Positions 1 to 6,444 of a stretch of 11,079 nucleotides of DNA are shown here, one piece after another (positions within the stretch are counted from its first letter, which is position 1; every line of letters begins with the position of its first letter). The position numbers were made by a program, and so were the translations under genes. The DNA lies in NCBI GenBank assembly GCA_902766415.1, contig CACXDR010000130.1, forward strand, positions 1-11,079, read 5' to 3'. The stretch is from an uncultured Lachnospiraceae bacterium. GTDB lineage: Bacteria > Bacillota_A > Clostridia > Lachnospirales > Lachnospiraceae. Under the pieces are notes generated by a model. That model made no database searches. It saw nothing but the letters and a program-made list of their open reading frames with translations, and was not told the DNA's origin.

Positions 1-1
1 A

Positions 2-343
2 TTCGAGACGGCATTCTCAGAGGCGGCGCTTGCGCAGGCGGCGGGCGCGCGCGTTGATGAAGACGCGGCGCTGTCGAGCGGCTACCGCGATTTGAGCGAT
101 CGCTTCGTATTCACGATCGATCCCGATGATGCCCGCGATTTCGATGATGCGGTGTCGATTGAGGCTGTGTTGGTGCCGGCCGGCATCGGATCCGCCGTCG
201 GCCAAGCTGCGCTCGACGCGTCGTCGTCGCGAGCTAACTTGCCTGCCGAGGGCGGGCAGGCAAGTGGATCTCTCGGCTCCTCTGGCTTGACCTCGCTCCG
301 CCCGCGCCCGACAACACTCCGCGGCTACATTTTCGCGGCTTGA
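2..343 (+). pseudogene. rnr: Ribonuclease R (RNB-domain) gene fragment, broken at both ends
   Basis: The frame is open from the window edge. It carries TIDPDDARDFDDAVS at nt 113-157, the aspartate-rich metal-binding motif that opens the catalytic RNB domain of RNase II/RNase R 3'-5' exoribonucleases. The preceding stretch (YRDLSDRFVF, nt 83-112) fits the lead-in to that motif. After about nt 170 the homology stops: the next 57 codons are low-complexity Ala/Ser/Gly/Arg, run through a hairpin and a direct repeat, and end at TGA 341-343. The rest of the RNB domain and the S1 domain, several hundred residues in a full enzyme, are absent. The upstream part lies outside the window. Nine of ten Asp codons are GAT, unlike the GAC-rich genes downstream. 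I read it as a remnant, not a working nuclease. RNase II cannot be excluded as the parent family. Confidence 0.7.
237..265. repeat. 11-bp perfect inverted repeat (hairpin)
   Basis: ACTTGCCTGCC at 237-247 pairs perfectly with GGCAGGCAAGT at 255-265 around a 7-nt loop. It sits where RNase R homology has already stopped. There is no T-run after it, so it is not an obvious intrinsic terminator. It resembles the core of a small palindromic intergenic repeat. Whether it recurs in the genome cannot be seen here. Confidence 0.7.
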
Positions 344-386
344 AAGGCCTTTATTCACCCGCTTTGGATTGACCTCGCTACGCCCG
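280..386. repeat. Imperfect 25-bp direct repeat pair (280-304 and 362-386)
   Basis: The two copies match at 22 of 25 positions and share the core TTGACCTCGCT at 287-297 and 369-379. The start-to-start distance is 82 bp. The second copy ends in a short inverted repeat, GCCCG-TT-CGGGC (382-393). Together with the hairpin at 237-265 this looks like a small intergenic repeat block of the kind that invades or replaces the end of a gene. The shared core includes TTGACC, which resembles a -35 box, but no matching -10 box follows either copy. Confidence 0.6.
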
Positions 387-609
387 TTCGGGCATTATTC
401 GGGGCTGCTTTCCCTTCGCCCAACAAGCCTCTTCTCGCTCGTTATCTCATCCGTGTAAGAAACGGCACAACAGGGACGTGCCTCTCTGTCGGAAGCATTG
501 TTCGTTCGTGTTGGACGGGTGTCGGGGTTGCGCGACTGGCTGAGGGTTTGGGGGAGAATGCCTTGTTGGAATGGGGTTTTAGGATAAGCGGGAAATGCCG
601 AACTTGTTG
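344..609. other. Non-coding stretch between the rnr remnant and the recA promoter
   Basis: Apart from the second direct-repeat copy and its short palindrome (362-393), I see no supported gene, RNA or terminator here. Open frames on both strands lack ribosome binding sites and recognisable protein content. The T- and G-rich stretch around 540-600 holds no paired stem that I trust. Together with the remnant this gives more than 600 bp without an intact gene upstream of recA. Confidence 0.6.
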
Positions 610-637
610 TTGACGCCAAACATCTGTTCGGTATAAT
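610..637 (+). promoter_or_regulatory. recA promoter, sigma-A type
   Basis: TTGACG (610-615) and a consensus TATAAT (632-637) are separated by 16 bp. This places the transcription start near 644, about 24 nt before the recA start codon. The ribosome binding region is AAGGA (661-665), with a further GAGG at 652-655. Confidence 0.85.
617..630. promoter_or_regulatory. LexA/SOS-box-like operator in the recA promoter spacer
   Basis: AAACATCTGTTC (618-629) matches GAAC-N4-GTTC, the core shared by Bacillus and actinobacterial LexA boxes, with one mismatch. Over the 14-bp Bacillus form it matches about 11 positions. Its place between the -35 and -10 boxes is what a repressor site for an SOS gene should have. 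recA is a classic LexA target, so this supports damage-inducible control. No lexA gene is in the window. Confidence 0.65.
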
Positions 638-667
638 GAAGTCATTGTCGCGAGGAAGAGAAGGAAC

Positions 668-1729
668 ATGGCCGAAGATAAAACGAGCACACTCAAAGTC
701 ACGACCGACCAGATCGAAACTAAGTTTGGCAAAGGCGCCATCATGAAATTCGGGGATAGCGGGAAGGACCTCACGGTCGACGCTATCCCGACCGGTTCGC
801 TTCCGCTCGATGCCGCGTTGGGCATCGGCGGCGTCCCCAGGGGCAGGATCATCGAGGTCTACGGCCCCGAGTCGAGCGGTAAGACGACGCTCGCCCTGCA
901 GATCCTCGCCGCGGCGCAGGCGCTCGGCGGAATAGTCGCGTTCATCGACGCGGAGCACGCGCTCGACCCTGTATACGCAGCACGTCTCGGCGTGGACATC
1001 GACGAGGTGCTGATCGCTCAGCCCGATTACGGCGAGCAGGCGCTCGAGATCTGCGACATGCTCGTCAGGTCCGGCGCGATCGACTGCATCGTCGTCGACT
1101 CCGTCGCGGCGCTCGTCCCGCGCGCGGAGATCGAGGGCGAGATCGGCGATACGACCGTCGGCCTTCAGGCGAGGCTCATGTCTCAGGCGCTGAGGAAGCT
1201 CGCGGGTTCGCTCTCCAAGTCGAACACGACGTGCATCTTCATCAACCAGCTGCGCGAGAAGATCGGCGTCATGTTCGGCAACCCGGAGACCACCACCGGC
1301 GGCCGCGCGCTGAAGTTCTACGCGTCGGTCCGTCTGGACGTCCGCAGGATCGAGGCCCTGAAGCAGAACGGCGAGATCATCGGCAACCGTGTCCGCGTCA
1401 AGGTCGTGAAGAACAAGATCGCGCCGCCGTTCAAGGAGGCGGAGTTCGACATCATGTTCGGCAAGGGCATCTCGAGGGCCGGGGACATCCTGGACCTCGC
1501 GGCGAAGGAGGACATCATCGAGAAGAGCGGCTCCTGGTACGCGTACCAGGGCGCGAAGATCGGCCAGGGGCGAGAGAACGCGAAGAACTATCTCGCGCAG
1601 AACCCGGCGCTGCTTGCAGAGGTGGAGGGAAAGGTCAGGGAGGCCCACGGCCTGCCGGCGGATCCCGCGCTTCAGGCGGCCGCGGAGGCGGGCGCCGCGG
1701 GAGCAGAGAGCATCCCCGCGGAGATCTGA
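668..1729 (+). CDS. recA: Recombinase RecA
   Basis: The product is the 353-residue DNA-dependent ATPase that forms filaments on single-stranded DNA, drives strand exchange and triggers LexA self-cleavage. Visible parts are Walker A GPESSGKT (66-73), catalytic Glu95 in DAEHALDP, Walker B IVVDS (141-145), DNA-binding loop 1 (about 156-165), and loop 2 starting at Gln194 in NQLREKIG and running to about 210. The C-terminal tail from 328 is Ala/Gly-rich rather than strongly acidic as in E. coli. The start is set by AAGGA at 661-665 and by the conserved N-terminal [13 protein letters not shown]. recX begins one base after the stop. The body (for example [15 protein letters not shown] and [12 protein letters not shown]) looks to me closer to actinobacterial, Coriobacteriia-type RecA than to the Lachnospiraceae form. 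That impression comes from memory, not from an alignment. Ser codon TCG is also commoner here than in ilvD. Confidence 0.97.
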   Translation: MAEDKTSTLKVTTDQIETKFGKGAIMKFGDSGKDLTVDAIPTGSLPLDAALGIGGVPRGRIIEVYGPESSGKTTLALQILAAAQALGGIVAFIDAEHALDPVYAARLGVDIDEVLIAQPDYGEQALEICDMLVRSGAIDCIVVDSVAALVPRAEIEGEIGDTTVGLQARLMSQALRKLAGSLSKSNTTCIFINQLREKIGVMFGNPETTTGGRALKFYASVRLDVRRIEALKQNGEIIGNRVRVKVVKNKIAPPFKEAEFDIMFGKGISRAGDILDLAAKEDIIEKSGSWYAYQGAKIGQGRENAKNYLAQNPALLAEVEGKVREAHGLPADPALQAAAEAGAAGAESIPAEI

Positions 1730-1730
1730 C

Positions 1731-2363
1731 ATGATCATTACGGAGATCATTCCGTACGGGAAAATGAAGAGCAGGGTCCTCACGGACGGGGACCTTGCTT
1801 TTTCCGTATACAGGACAGAGCTTGGGAAATACGGGCTGGCAGAAGGCGCGGAGCTTCCGGAGGCGCTCTGGGAGAACGTGCTCTCGCCGCTGCTTTTAAA
1901 ACGGGCGAAGGAGCGCCTGCTCCTCCTTTTAAAGAGCAGGGACTACACAGAGGCGGAGCTCATGCGGAAGCTTAAGGCGGCGTACTGCCCGGAGGAGCTT
2001 GCGTCCGCCGCGGTCAGCTGGGCCAGGGAGCTTCACTATGCCGACGACCGGCGTTTCGCGGAGAACTACATCGCGTGGCATTCGGACGGGAAGAGCGTGA
2101 GAAGGCTTCTTGCGGACCTGCGCGAAAAGGGCGTCCCGGCGGAGCTCGCGAAGGAGCTTATCGAGGCGGCGGAGCCGGACGAGGACCTGAATCTTGACCG
2201 CGAGCTCCGGAAAAAGCGCTTCGACCCGGAAAACAGGGACCCGAAATACAGGCAGCGGATCTTTGCGTATCTTGCGCGGAAGGGGTACGGCTTCAGCGAG
2301 ATCTCCGAGGCGGTCAGGCGCGCGGAGCTTCACGCGGAACAGCATGAAGAACGGGAAGACTAG
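1731..2363 (+). CDS. recX: RecA regulator RecX
   Basis: The product is a 210-residue, all-helical modulator that binds RecA filaments and tunes recombinase activity. The RecX core is built of three-helix repeats, visible here as [20 protein letters not shown] (58-77), then [14 protein letters not shown] (101-114) with its continuation to about 145, then [20 protein letters not shown] (172-191). An N-terminal beta-rich stretch (1-50, MIITEI...) is typical of clostridial RecX. The start at 1731 is preferred over an in-frame upstream ATG at 1614 inside recA. It gives the expected N-terminus, and GGAG (1720-1723) lies 7 nt upstream within the last recA codons. With a single base between the recA stop and this ATG, the two genes are almost certainly co-transcribed and translationally coupled. 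Its codons include more CTT and AAA than recA, in keeping with a lower-expressed gene or a different history. Confidence 0.92.
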   Translation: MIITEIIPYGKMKSRVLTDGDLAFSVYRTELGKYGLAEGAELPEALWENVLSPLLLKRAKERLLLLLKSRDYTEAELMRKLKAAYCPEELASAAVSWARELHYADDRRFAENYIAWHSDGKSVRRLLADLREKGVPAELAKELIEAAEPDEDLNLDRELRKKRFDPENRDPKYRQRIFAYLARKGYGFSEISEAVRRAELHAEQHEERED

Positions 2364-2366
2364 TGC

Positions 2367-2395
2367 TTGAACTTGCAGAGTTCTTCTGATAAAAT
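2367..2395 (+). promoter_or_regulatory. rny promoter with extended -10
   Basis: TTGAAC (2367-2372) and TAAAAT (2390-2395) are 17 bp apart. A TG one base upstream of the -10 (2387-2388) makes it an extended -10 element. It lies in the 80-bp recX-rny gap, only 4 bp after the recX stop, so RNase Y can be made independently of the SOS-controlled recA-recX unit. The start of transcription would be near 2402. Confidence 0.75.
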
Positions 2396-2443
2396 AGACC
2401 TGTTGCAATGTCGCACAATGAAAACTGAATAAGGAGGTGCTCT

Positions 2444-3991
2444 GTGTTATTAACTGTAATTGTTGCATTAATAGCGGCAGCGGTAGCCTCTTTGGTGAGC
2501 TGGCATCTTGCGATCCAGAACAGGATCAAGACATATGAGAGCAAAATCGGCAGCGCGGAAGCAAAATCCCGTGAAATCATCGAAGAAGCACTGAAGACCG
2601 CAGAGACAAAGAAGCGCGAGGCGCTCCTCGAGGCGAAGGAAGAGTCCTTAAGGACGAAGAATGAGCTCGAGAGAGAGACCAAGGAGAGAAGAGCCGAACT
2701 CCAGCACTACGAGAACCGTGTCCTGAGCAAGGAGGAGAACCTTGACAGGAAGCAGGCTTCCCTCGAGAAGAAGGAAGCGGCACTCGCGGCGCGGGAGGAG
2801 AAGATCACGGAGAAGAGCCGTGAGGTGGATTCTCTTTATGACAGGGGCATTGCTGAACTCGAGCGGATCTCCGGGCTGACCAGCGAGCAGGCGAAGGAAT
2901 TCCTGCTGCAGACGGTCGAAGAGGATGTCAAGCATGACACGGCCCGGCTGATCAAGGAGCTTGAAGCGGAGGCGAAGGAAGAGGCTGAGAAGAAGGCCAG
3001 GGATTACGTCGTTTCCGCGATCCAGCGTTGTGCGGCGGACAGTGTGGCTGAGGCGACGGTCTCGGTGGTCCAGCTGCCGAACGACGAGATGAAGGGACGC
3101 ATCATCGGCCGCGAGGGCCGGAACATCCGCGCCCTGGAGCAGCTCACGGGCGTTGAGCTGATCGTCGACGATACCCCCGAGGCAGTGGTGCTTTCCGGTT
3201 TCGACCCGGTAAGAAGGGAAGTCGCGCGCGTAGCACTCGAAAAGCTGATCACCGACGGCCGCATCCATCCCGCGAGGATCGAGGAGATGGTCGAGAAGTC
3301 CCAGAAGGAAGTCGAGCAGACCATGAAGGAAGAGGGCGAAGCCGCTGTTCTGGAGGTCGGGCTTCACGGGATCAACCCGGAGCTGGTCAAGCTGCTCGGC
3401 AGGATGAAGTTCCGGACGAGCTACGGCCAGAACGCACTGAAGCATTCCATCGAGGTCGCCGAGATCTCCGGCATTCTTGCCGCAGAGGTCGGTGTGGACG
3501 TCCGTATGGCGAAGCGTGCAGGCCTTCTGCATGATATCGGCAAGGCGATCGACCATGAGGTGGAAGGCTCCCACGTGCAGCTGGGTGCTGAACTTTGTCG
3601 GAAATATAAGGAGTCTCCGATCGTGATAAACACGGTGGAGTCCCATCACGGAGATGTAGAGCCGGAAAGCCTCATTGCCTGCATCGTCCAGGCTGCGGAT
3701 ACGATCTCCGCGGCAAGGCCGGGCGCAAGGCGCGAGACGATCGAGACCTATACGACCAGGCTGAAGCAGCTGGAGGAGATCACCAATTCCTTCGGCGGCG
3801 TCGAGAAGTCCTTTGCCGTCCAGGCAGGACGCGAGGTCCGTATCATGGTGGTCCCGGAGAAGGTGAACGACGACGAGATGGTCCTTCTTGCGCATAACGT
3901 CGCGAAGAGGATCGAGCAGGAAATGCAGTACCCGGGCCAGATCAAGGTCAATGTCATCCGCGAGTCCCGCGTGCAGGACGTCGCGAAATAA
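2444..3991 (+). CDS. rny: Ribonuclease Y
   Basis: The product is the 515-residue membrane-anchored endoribonuclease that starts mRNA decay in many Firmicutes (B. subtilis RNase Y is about 520 residues). Domains in order are an N-terminal membrane helix (about 2-22), a long charged coiled coil rich in E, K, R and A (about 28-190), a KH RNA-binding domain with the GxxG loop in IIGREGRNI (220-228), and an HD phosphohydrolase domain. The HD domain carries the metal-binding pair His363-Asp364 in [10 protein letters not shown], with His334 and the SHHGD motif (400-404) nearby. The start is a GTG at 2444, six bases after a near-perfect AGGAGG (2432-2437). No ATG nearby would preserve the membrane helix. 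It has its own promoter and a strong terminator, so it is probably a single-gene transcript after recA-recX, the usual neighbourhood in Lachnospiraceae. Confidence 0.96.
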   Translation: MLLTVIVALIAAAVASLVSWHLAIQNRIKTYESKIGSAEAKSREIIEEALKTAETKKREALLEAKEESLRTKNELERETKERRAELQHYENRVLSKEENLDRKQASLEKKEAALAAREEKITEKSREVDSLYDRGIAELERISGLTSEQAKEFLLQTVEEDVKHDTARLIKELEAEAKEEAEKKARDYVVSAIQRCAADSVAEATVSVVQLPNDEMKGRIIGREGRNIRALEQLTGVELIVDDTPEAVVLSGFDPVRREVARVALEKLITDGRIHPARIEEMVEKSQKEVEQTMKEEGEAAVLEVGLHGINPELVKLLGRMKFRTSYGQNALKHSIEVAEISGILAAEVGVDVRMAKRAGLLHDIGKAIDHEVEGSHVQLGAELCRKYKESPIVINTVESHHGDVEPESLIACIVQAADTISAARPGARRETIETYTTRLKQLEEITNSFGGVEKSFAVQAGREVRIMVVPEKVNDDEMVLLAHNVAKRIEQEMQYPGQIKVNVIRESRVQDVAK

Positions 3992-4003
3992 GCACGAAAA
4001 ATC

Positions 4004-4046
4004 AAAGCCTTACGATATTTCATTAGAAATTCGTAAGGCTTTTTTT
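4004..4046 (+). terminator. Intrinsic terminator after rny
   Basis: AAAGCCTTACGA (4004-4015) pairs perfectly with TCGTAAGGCTTT (4031-4042). An inner 5-bp stem (4017-4021 with 4026-4030) is separated by one bulged T and closes on a 4-nt loop. A run of seven T (4040-4046) overlaps the 3' arm and completes a classic Rho-independent terminator, 12 bp after the rny stop codon. Confidence 0.95.
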
Positions 4047-4047
4047 C

Positions 4048-4075
4048 TTGACGTTAACAGACGGTCCGTTAGAAT
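4048..4075 (+). promoter_or_regulatory. Promoter of the cell-wall-binding protein gene
   Basis: TTGACG (4048-4053) and TAGAAT (4070-4075) are 16 bp apart, directly after the T-run of the rny terminator. Transcription would begin near 4082, leaving a leader of about 30 nt with the ribosome binding site AGAAGGG at 4101-4107. Confidence 0.75.
4055..4071. promoter_or_regulatory. 17-bp imperfect palindrome inside the promoter, TetR-operator-like
   Basis: TAACAGACGGTCCGTTA is symmetric around G4063, with seven of eight base pairs matching (4059/4067 is the mismatch). It fills the spacer between -35 and -10 and overlaps the first bases of the -10, where a bound repressor would block polymerase. Its layout, with GAC and GTC half-sites flanked by TAAC and GTTA, resembles operators of TetR/AcrR-family repressors. 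That family assignment is an inference from shape, and no such regulator lies in the window. Confidence 0.55.
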
Positions 4076-4078
4076 GAT

Positions 4079-4092
4079 ATTGTCGGGACAAT
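4079..4092. promoter_or_regulatory. Second palindrome at the predicted transcription start
   Basis: ATTGTC (4079-4084) and GACAAT (4087-4092) are perfect inverted halves separated by two G. They cover the expected +1 position of the preceding promoter. This could be another operator half-site pair or a small 5' hairpin in the mRNA. The sequence alone does not decide. Confidence 0.45.
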
Positions 4093-4112
4093 TATAGATA
4101 AGAAGGGTCGCT

Positions 4113-5120
4113 ATGAAAGCAAAAATGAAGTACCTGGCCGTCCTTCTGGCGGCATTAGTGATCACCGCGGCGTCGGCAGTGACCGCGCTCGCGTATGAAA
4201 AAGACGATAAGGCTATCAAGTCCGTAAACCTGCACGTCGACGGCTATATCGAGCTCGAGACGAAGTTTGGTGAGGAGGAGCTGAACGTCACCACCAGCGG
4301 CAACAAGTATGATTACGACCACTACGAGGTCCAGAACTTCGGCTTCCGCTGGATGCTGGACGATGTTCCGGACATCAAGATCTACCTGTCCGCGAACGAG
4401 GGCTACTACTTCCGGATCATCAAGGCAAGCCAGATCAAGCTGACCGGCGGCGCCACCTATGTTTCCGCGGCGCGCGAGGACAACGGCTACACGCTGGTGG
4501 TCGAGGTGAAGCTTCCGCCGCTGAACACGCAGGTAAGCCCCATCGAGGAAGCAAAGCTTTCGGACACGGGCATCTGCACCTGGACCCCGTCGGAGGGCGC
4601 CGGCTCCTATGAGGTGAAGTTCATGAGGAACGGCACGACGCTCGGCGGCGTGCAGACGGTGAGCGCGGACAGCGAGCTGAAGCTCGACTGCAGCAGGTTC
4701 ATGGTCAAGGGAGCGTCGTACCACTTCAAGGTGCGCCCGGTGAACGCGGTGGATACCACGCGGACCGGCGCCTGGGTGGACTCGAACGATATCATCATCG
4801 GGGCTGAACAGGCGGAAGCGCAGCGCGAGTACAACAAGGCAGTGCAGAGCGCGGGCACCTGGGAGCAGGAGGACGGACGCTGGCGTTTCCGCCTGCCGGA
4901 CCAGACGCTCGTGACCGGCGCATGGCGCCAGATCAACGAAGAGTGGTACTGCTTTGACGAGAACAGCTTCATGCGCACGGGCTGGTACCAGGAGGGAGAG
5001 ACCTGGTATTACCTGGACCCGGAGGACGGGCACATGTGGAGGAACACGACCACGCCGGACGGGTACGAATTAAGTATCAGCGGAGCTATGGCGACCGGAG
5101 ATTCGATCGACCGTCCGTAA
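4113..5120 (+). CDS. Secreted cell-wall-binding-repeat protein of unknown function
   Basis: The 335-residue product has a clear Sec signal peptide: lysines at 2, 4 and 6, a hydrophobic core (7-22), and likely cleavage after ALA at 25-27. Residues 30-140 form an unrecognised beta-rich domain. Residues about 150-212 (from SDTGICTWTPSEGAGSYEVK to HFKVRPVN) look like a fibronectin type III-like sandwich. The C-terminus (about 248-325) holds aromatic repeats of the choline/glucan-binding, cell-wall-binding type, such as EEWYCFDENSFMRTGWYQ and TWYYLDPEDGHMW, the last repeat being degenerate. Such repeats anchor proteins non-covalently to the wall. No catalytic domain, sortase signal or membrane anchor is visible, so a structural, adhesive or scaffold role is more likely than an enzyme. 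The start at 4113 is fixed by AGAAGGG (4101-4107) and the signal peptide. It appears to be a single-gene unit under repressor control. Confidence 0.85.
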   Translation: MKAKMKYLAVLLAALVITAASAVTALAYEKDDKAIKSVNLHVDGYIELETKFGEEELNVTTSGNKYDYDHYEVQNFGFRWMLDDVPDIKIYLSANEGYYFRIIKASQIKLTGGATYVSAAREDNGYTLVVEVKLPPLNTQVSPIEEAKLSDTGICTWTPSEGAGSYEVKFMRNGTTLGGVQTVSADSELKLDCSRFMVKGASYHFKVRPVNAVDTTRTGAWVDSNDIIIGAEQAEAQREYNKAVQSAGTWEQEDGRWRFRLPDQTLVTGAWRQINEEWYCFDENSFMRTGWYQEGETWYYLDPEDGHMWRNTTTPDGYELSISGAMATGDSIDRP

Positions 5121-5144
5121 GCAAAAAGGAATCATGGGAGAGGA

Positions 5145-5182
5145 CCGCCGCGGGCAATTATGAAAAATGTTGCCTGCGGCGG
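5145..5182 (+). terminator. GC-rich hairpin after the wall-binding protein gene, probable terminator
   Basis: CCGCCGCGGGCAA (5145-5157) pairs with TTGCCTGCGGCGG (5170-5182) through 13 pairs, one of them G-T, with a 12-nt loop. The downstream bases are only loosely T-rich, so efficiency is uncertain. Part of the 5' arm, CGGGCA (5151-5156), could instead pair with TGCCCG (5191-5196), which is followed by AATTTTT, giving an alternative stem nearer a T-run. Confidence 0.5.
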
Positions 5183-5227
5183 CTTCATTATGCCCGAATT
5201 TTTCAGATATCTGCGTACTGCTTACTG

Positions 5228-5256
5228 TTGAAAAATACAAATCCATGCATTATTAT
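5228..5256 (+). promoter_or_regulatory. leuB promoter
   Basis: TTGAAA (5228-5233) and TATTAT (5251-5256) are 17 bp apart. Transcription would begin near 5263, leaving a leader of about 95 nt before leuB. The position after the wall-protein hairpin marks the start of the branched-chain amino acid unit. Confidence 0.75.
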
Positions 5257-5262
5257 AGAGGG

Positions 5263-5358
5263 CAAATGCTCTTCGGACTGAAGGGCTATTCGTGCAACCG
5301 TGAAAATGCGGTGCGGGCGCAGGCCCTTCGCTGCGTATGGAAAAAGAAAGGAATCATT
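5263..5358 (+). promoter_or_regulatory. Structured leader of leuB
   Basis: GAAGGGC (5280-5286) pairs perfectly with GCCCTTC (5323-5329), and inside it ACCG and CGGT can form a small stem. A competing hairpin, CTTC (5271-5274) with GAAG (5280-5283), uses the same 5' bases. No T-box consensus (AGGGTGGNACCGCG) and no leucine-codon-rich leader peptide is present, so a classical leucine attenuator is not supported. The leader ends in the ribosome binding site AAAGGAA (5347-5353). Confidence 0.35.
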
Positions 5359-6444
5359 ATGAGAGCTGGTATCGTACTGATCCCCGGTGACGGAATCGGC
5401 CCGGAGATCGTGAAGGAGGCGGAGAAGGTCCTTGCGCATATCGCGGCAAAGTACGGACACACCTTCGATTTCACGGAGATCGCCATGGGCGGCTGCTCGA
5501 TCGACAGGTTCGGCACCTCCCTTACGGACGAAAACCTCGAGACGGCGCGGAACAGCGACGCGGTCCTTCTCGGCGCGGTCGGGAGCACCCCGGATAGGAA
5601 GCCGGAGTGGTACACCATCGACCCGAAGAAGCGCCCGGAGGCGGGCCTCCTGAAGATTCGCAAGGAGCTCGGGCTGTTCGCAAACCTCCGCCCGGCGTAC
5701 CTTTACCCGGAGCTTGCGGCGGCGTGCCCGTTAAAGAAGAGCACGGTAGACACCGGCTTTGACATGATCATCGTCCGCGAGCTGACCGGCGGCCTCTATT
5801 TCGGCGACCGCTGGACAAAGAACGTGGACGGCGTCGAGACCGCGGTGGATACGCTGAAGTACACCGAGCCGGAGATCCGGAGGATCTGCGTCAAGGCCTT
5901 CGAGACCGCCATGAAGCGCAGGAAGAACGTGATCAGCGTCGACAAGGCGAACGTGCTCGATACCTCGCGTCTCTGGAGAAAGACGGTCGAGGACGTCGCG
6001 AAGGACTACCCGGAGGTAAAGCTCACGCACATGCTCGTGGACAATGCCGCCATGCAGCTGGTCTGGGATCCGGCCCAGTTCGACGTCGTGGTCACCGAGA
6101 ACATGTTCGGCGACATCCTCTCGGATGAGGCGAGCATGATCACCGGCTCCATCGGCATGCTGCCGAGCGCTTCCCTGAACGAGACGAAGTTCGGGCTGTA
6201 CGAGCCGAGCCACGGCTCCGCGCCGGACATCGCCGGGAAGAACATCGCGAACCCGCTTGCGACCATCCTGAGCGCAGCCATGCTGCTCCGCTACTCCCTG
6301 GATCTTGACAAGGAGGCGGATGCTGTCGAGGACGCGGTACGGAAGGTGCTCGCGGACGGGATCCGCACCGTGGATATCTACACGGAGGGCATGCGGAAGG
6401 TCTCCACGACAGAGATGGGACAGGAGATCATCGCGAGGATCTGA
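5359..6444 (+). CDS. leuB: 3-isopropylmalate dehydrogenase
   Basis: The 361-residue product catalyses the NAD+-dependent oxidative decarboxylation of 3-isopropylmalate to 2-oxoisocaproate in leucine synthesis. It shows the whole family pattern: GDGIGPE (10-16), substrate arginines in [12 protein letters not shown] (101-112) and [10 protein letters not shown] (140-149), Lys196 in [12 protein letters not shown], and metal-binding aspartates Asp228, Asp252 and Asp256 in VDNAAM and [10 protein letters not shown]. The NAD-binding segment is [19 protein letters not shown] (281-299). Length is normal. The start at 5359 gives the conserved N-terminus and follows AAAGGAA at 5347-5353. An in-frame upstream ATG at 5266 has no usable ribosome binding site in the transcript, and one at 5167 lies in the preceding hairpin. 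LeuB rather than isocitrate or tartrate dehydrogenase is favoured by length, motif set and the ilvD-ilvB neighbours. leuC and leuD are not adjacent. Confidence 0.96.
   Translation: MRAGIVLIPGDGIGPEIVKEAEKVLAHIAAKYGHTFDFTEIAMGGCSIDRFGTSLTDENLETARNSDAVLLGAVGSTPDRKPEWYTIDPKKRPEAGLLKIRKELGLFANLRPAYLYPELAAACPLKKSTVDTGFDMIIVRELTGGLYFGDRWTKNVDGVETAVDTLKYTEPEIRRICVKAFETAMKRRKNVISVDKANVLDTSRLWRKTVEDVAKDYPEVKLTHMLVDNAAMQLVWDPAQFDVVVTENMFGDILSDEASMITGSIGMLPSASLNETKFGLYEPSHGSAPDIAGKNIANPLATILSAAMLLRYSLDLDKEADAVEDAVRKVLADGIRTVDIYTEGMRKVSTTEMGQEIIARI

Noticed and set aside
1614..1730. Longer RecX starting inside recA
   Set aside because: The added residues are a frame-shifted reading of the recA 3' end; the start at 1731 has its own ribosome binding site and the family N-terminus.
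395..1783. Long open frame on the - strand across the recA promoter and recA
   Set aside because: It overlaps recA and its promoter, and its translation is low-complexity Arg/Leu/Asp sequence. No start signal supports it.
2648..3895. Long open frame on the - strand under rny
   Set aside because: It lies wholly opposite a certain gene, lacks a ribosome binding site, and its Arg/Leu/Asp-rich, low-information protein is what GC-biased codons give when read backwards.
5167..5358. Longer LeuB starting at ATG 5167 or ATG 5266
   Set aside because: The first lies inside the preceding hairpin. The second would lack a ribosome binding site if transcription starts near 5263. The conserved LeuB N-terminus begins at 5359 behind a good ribosome binding site.
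5200..5358. T-box riboswitch or leucine leader peptide upstream of leuB
   Set aside because: No T-box consensus, specifier stem or run of leucine codons is present.
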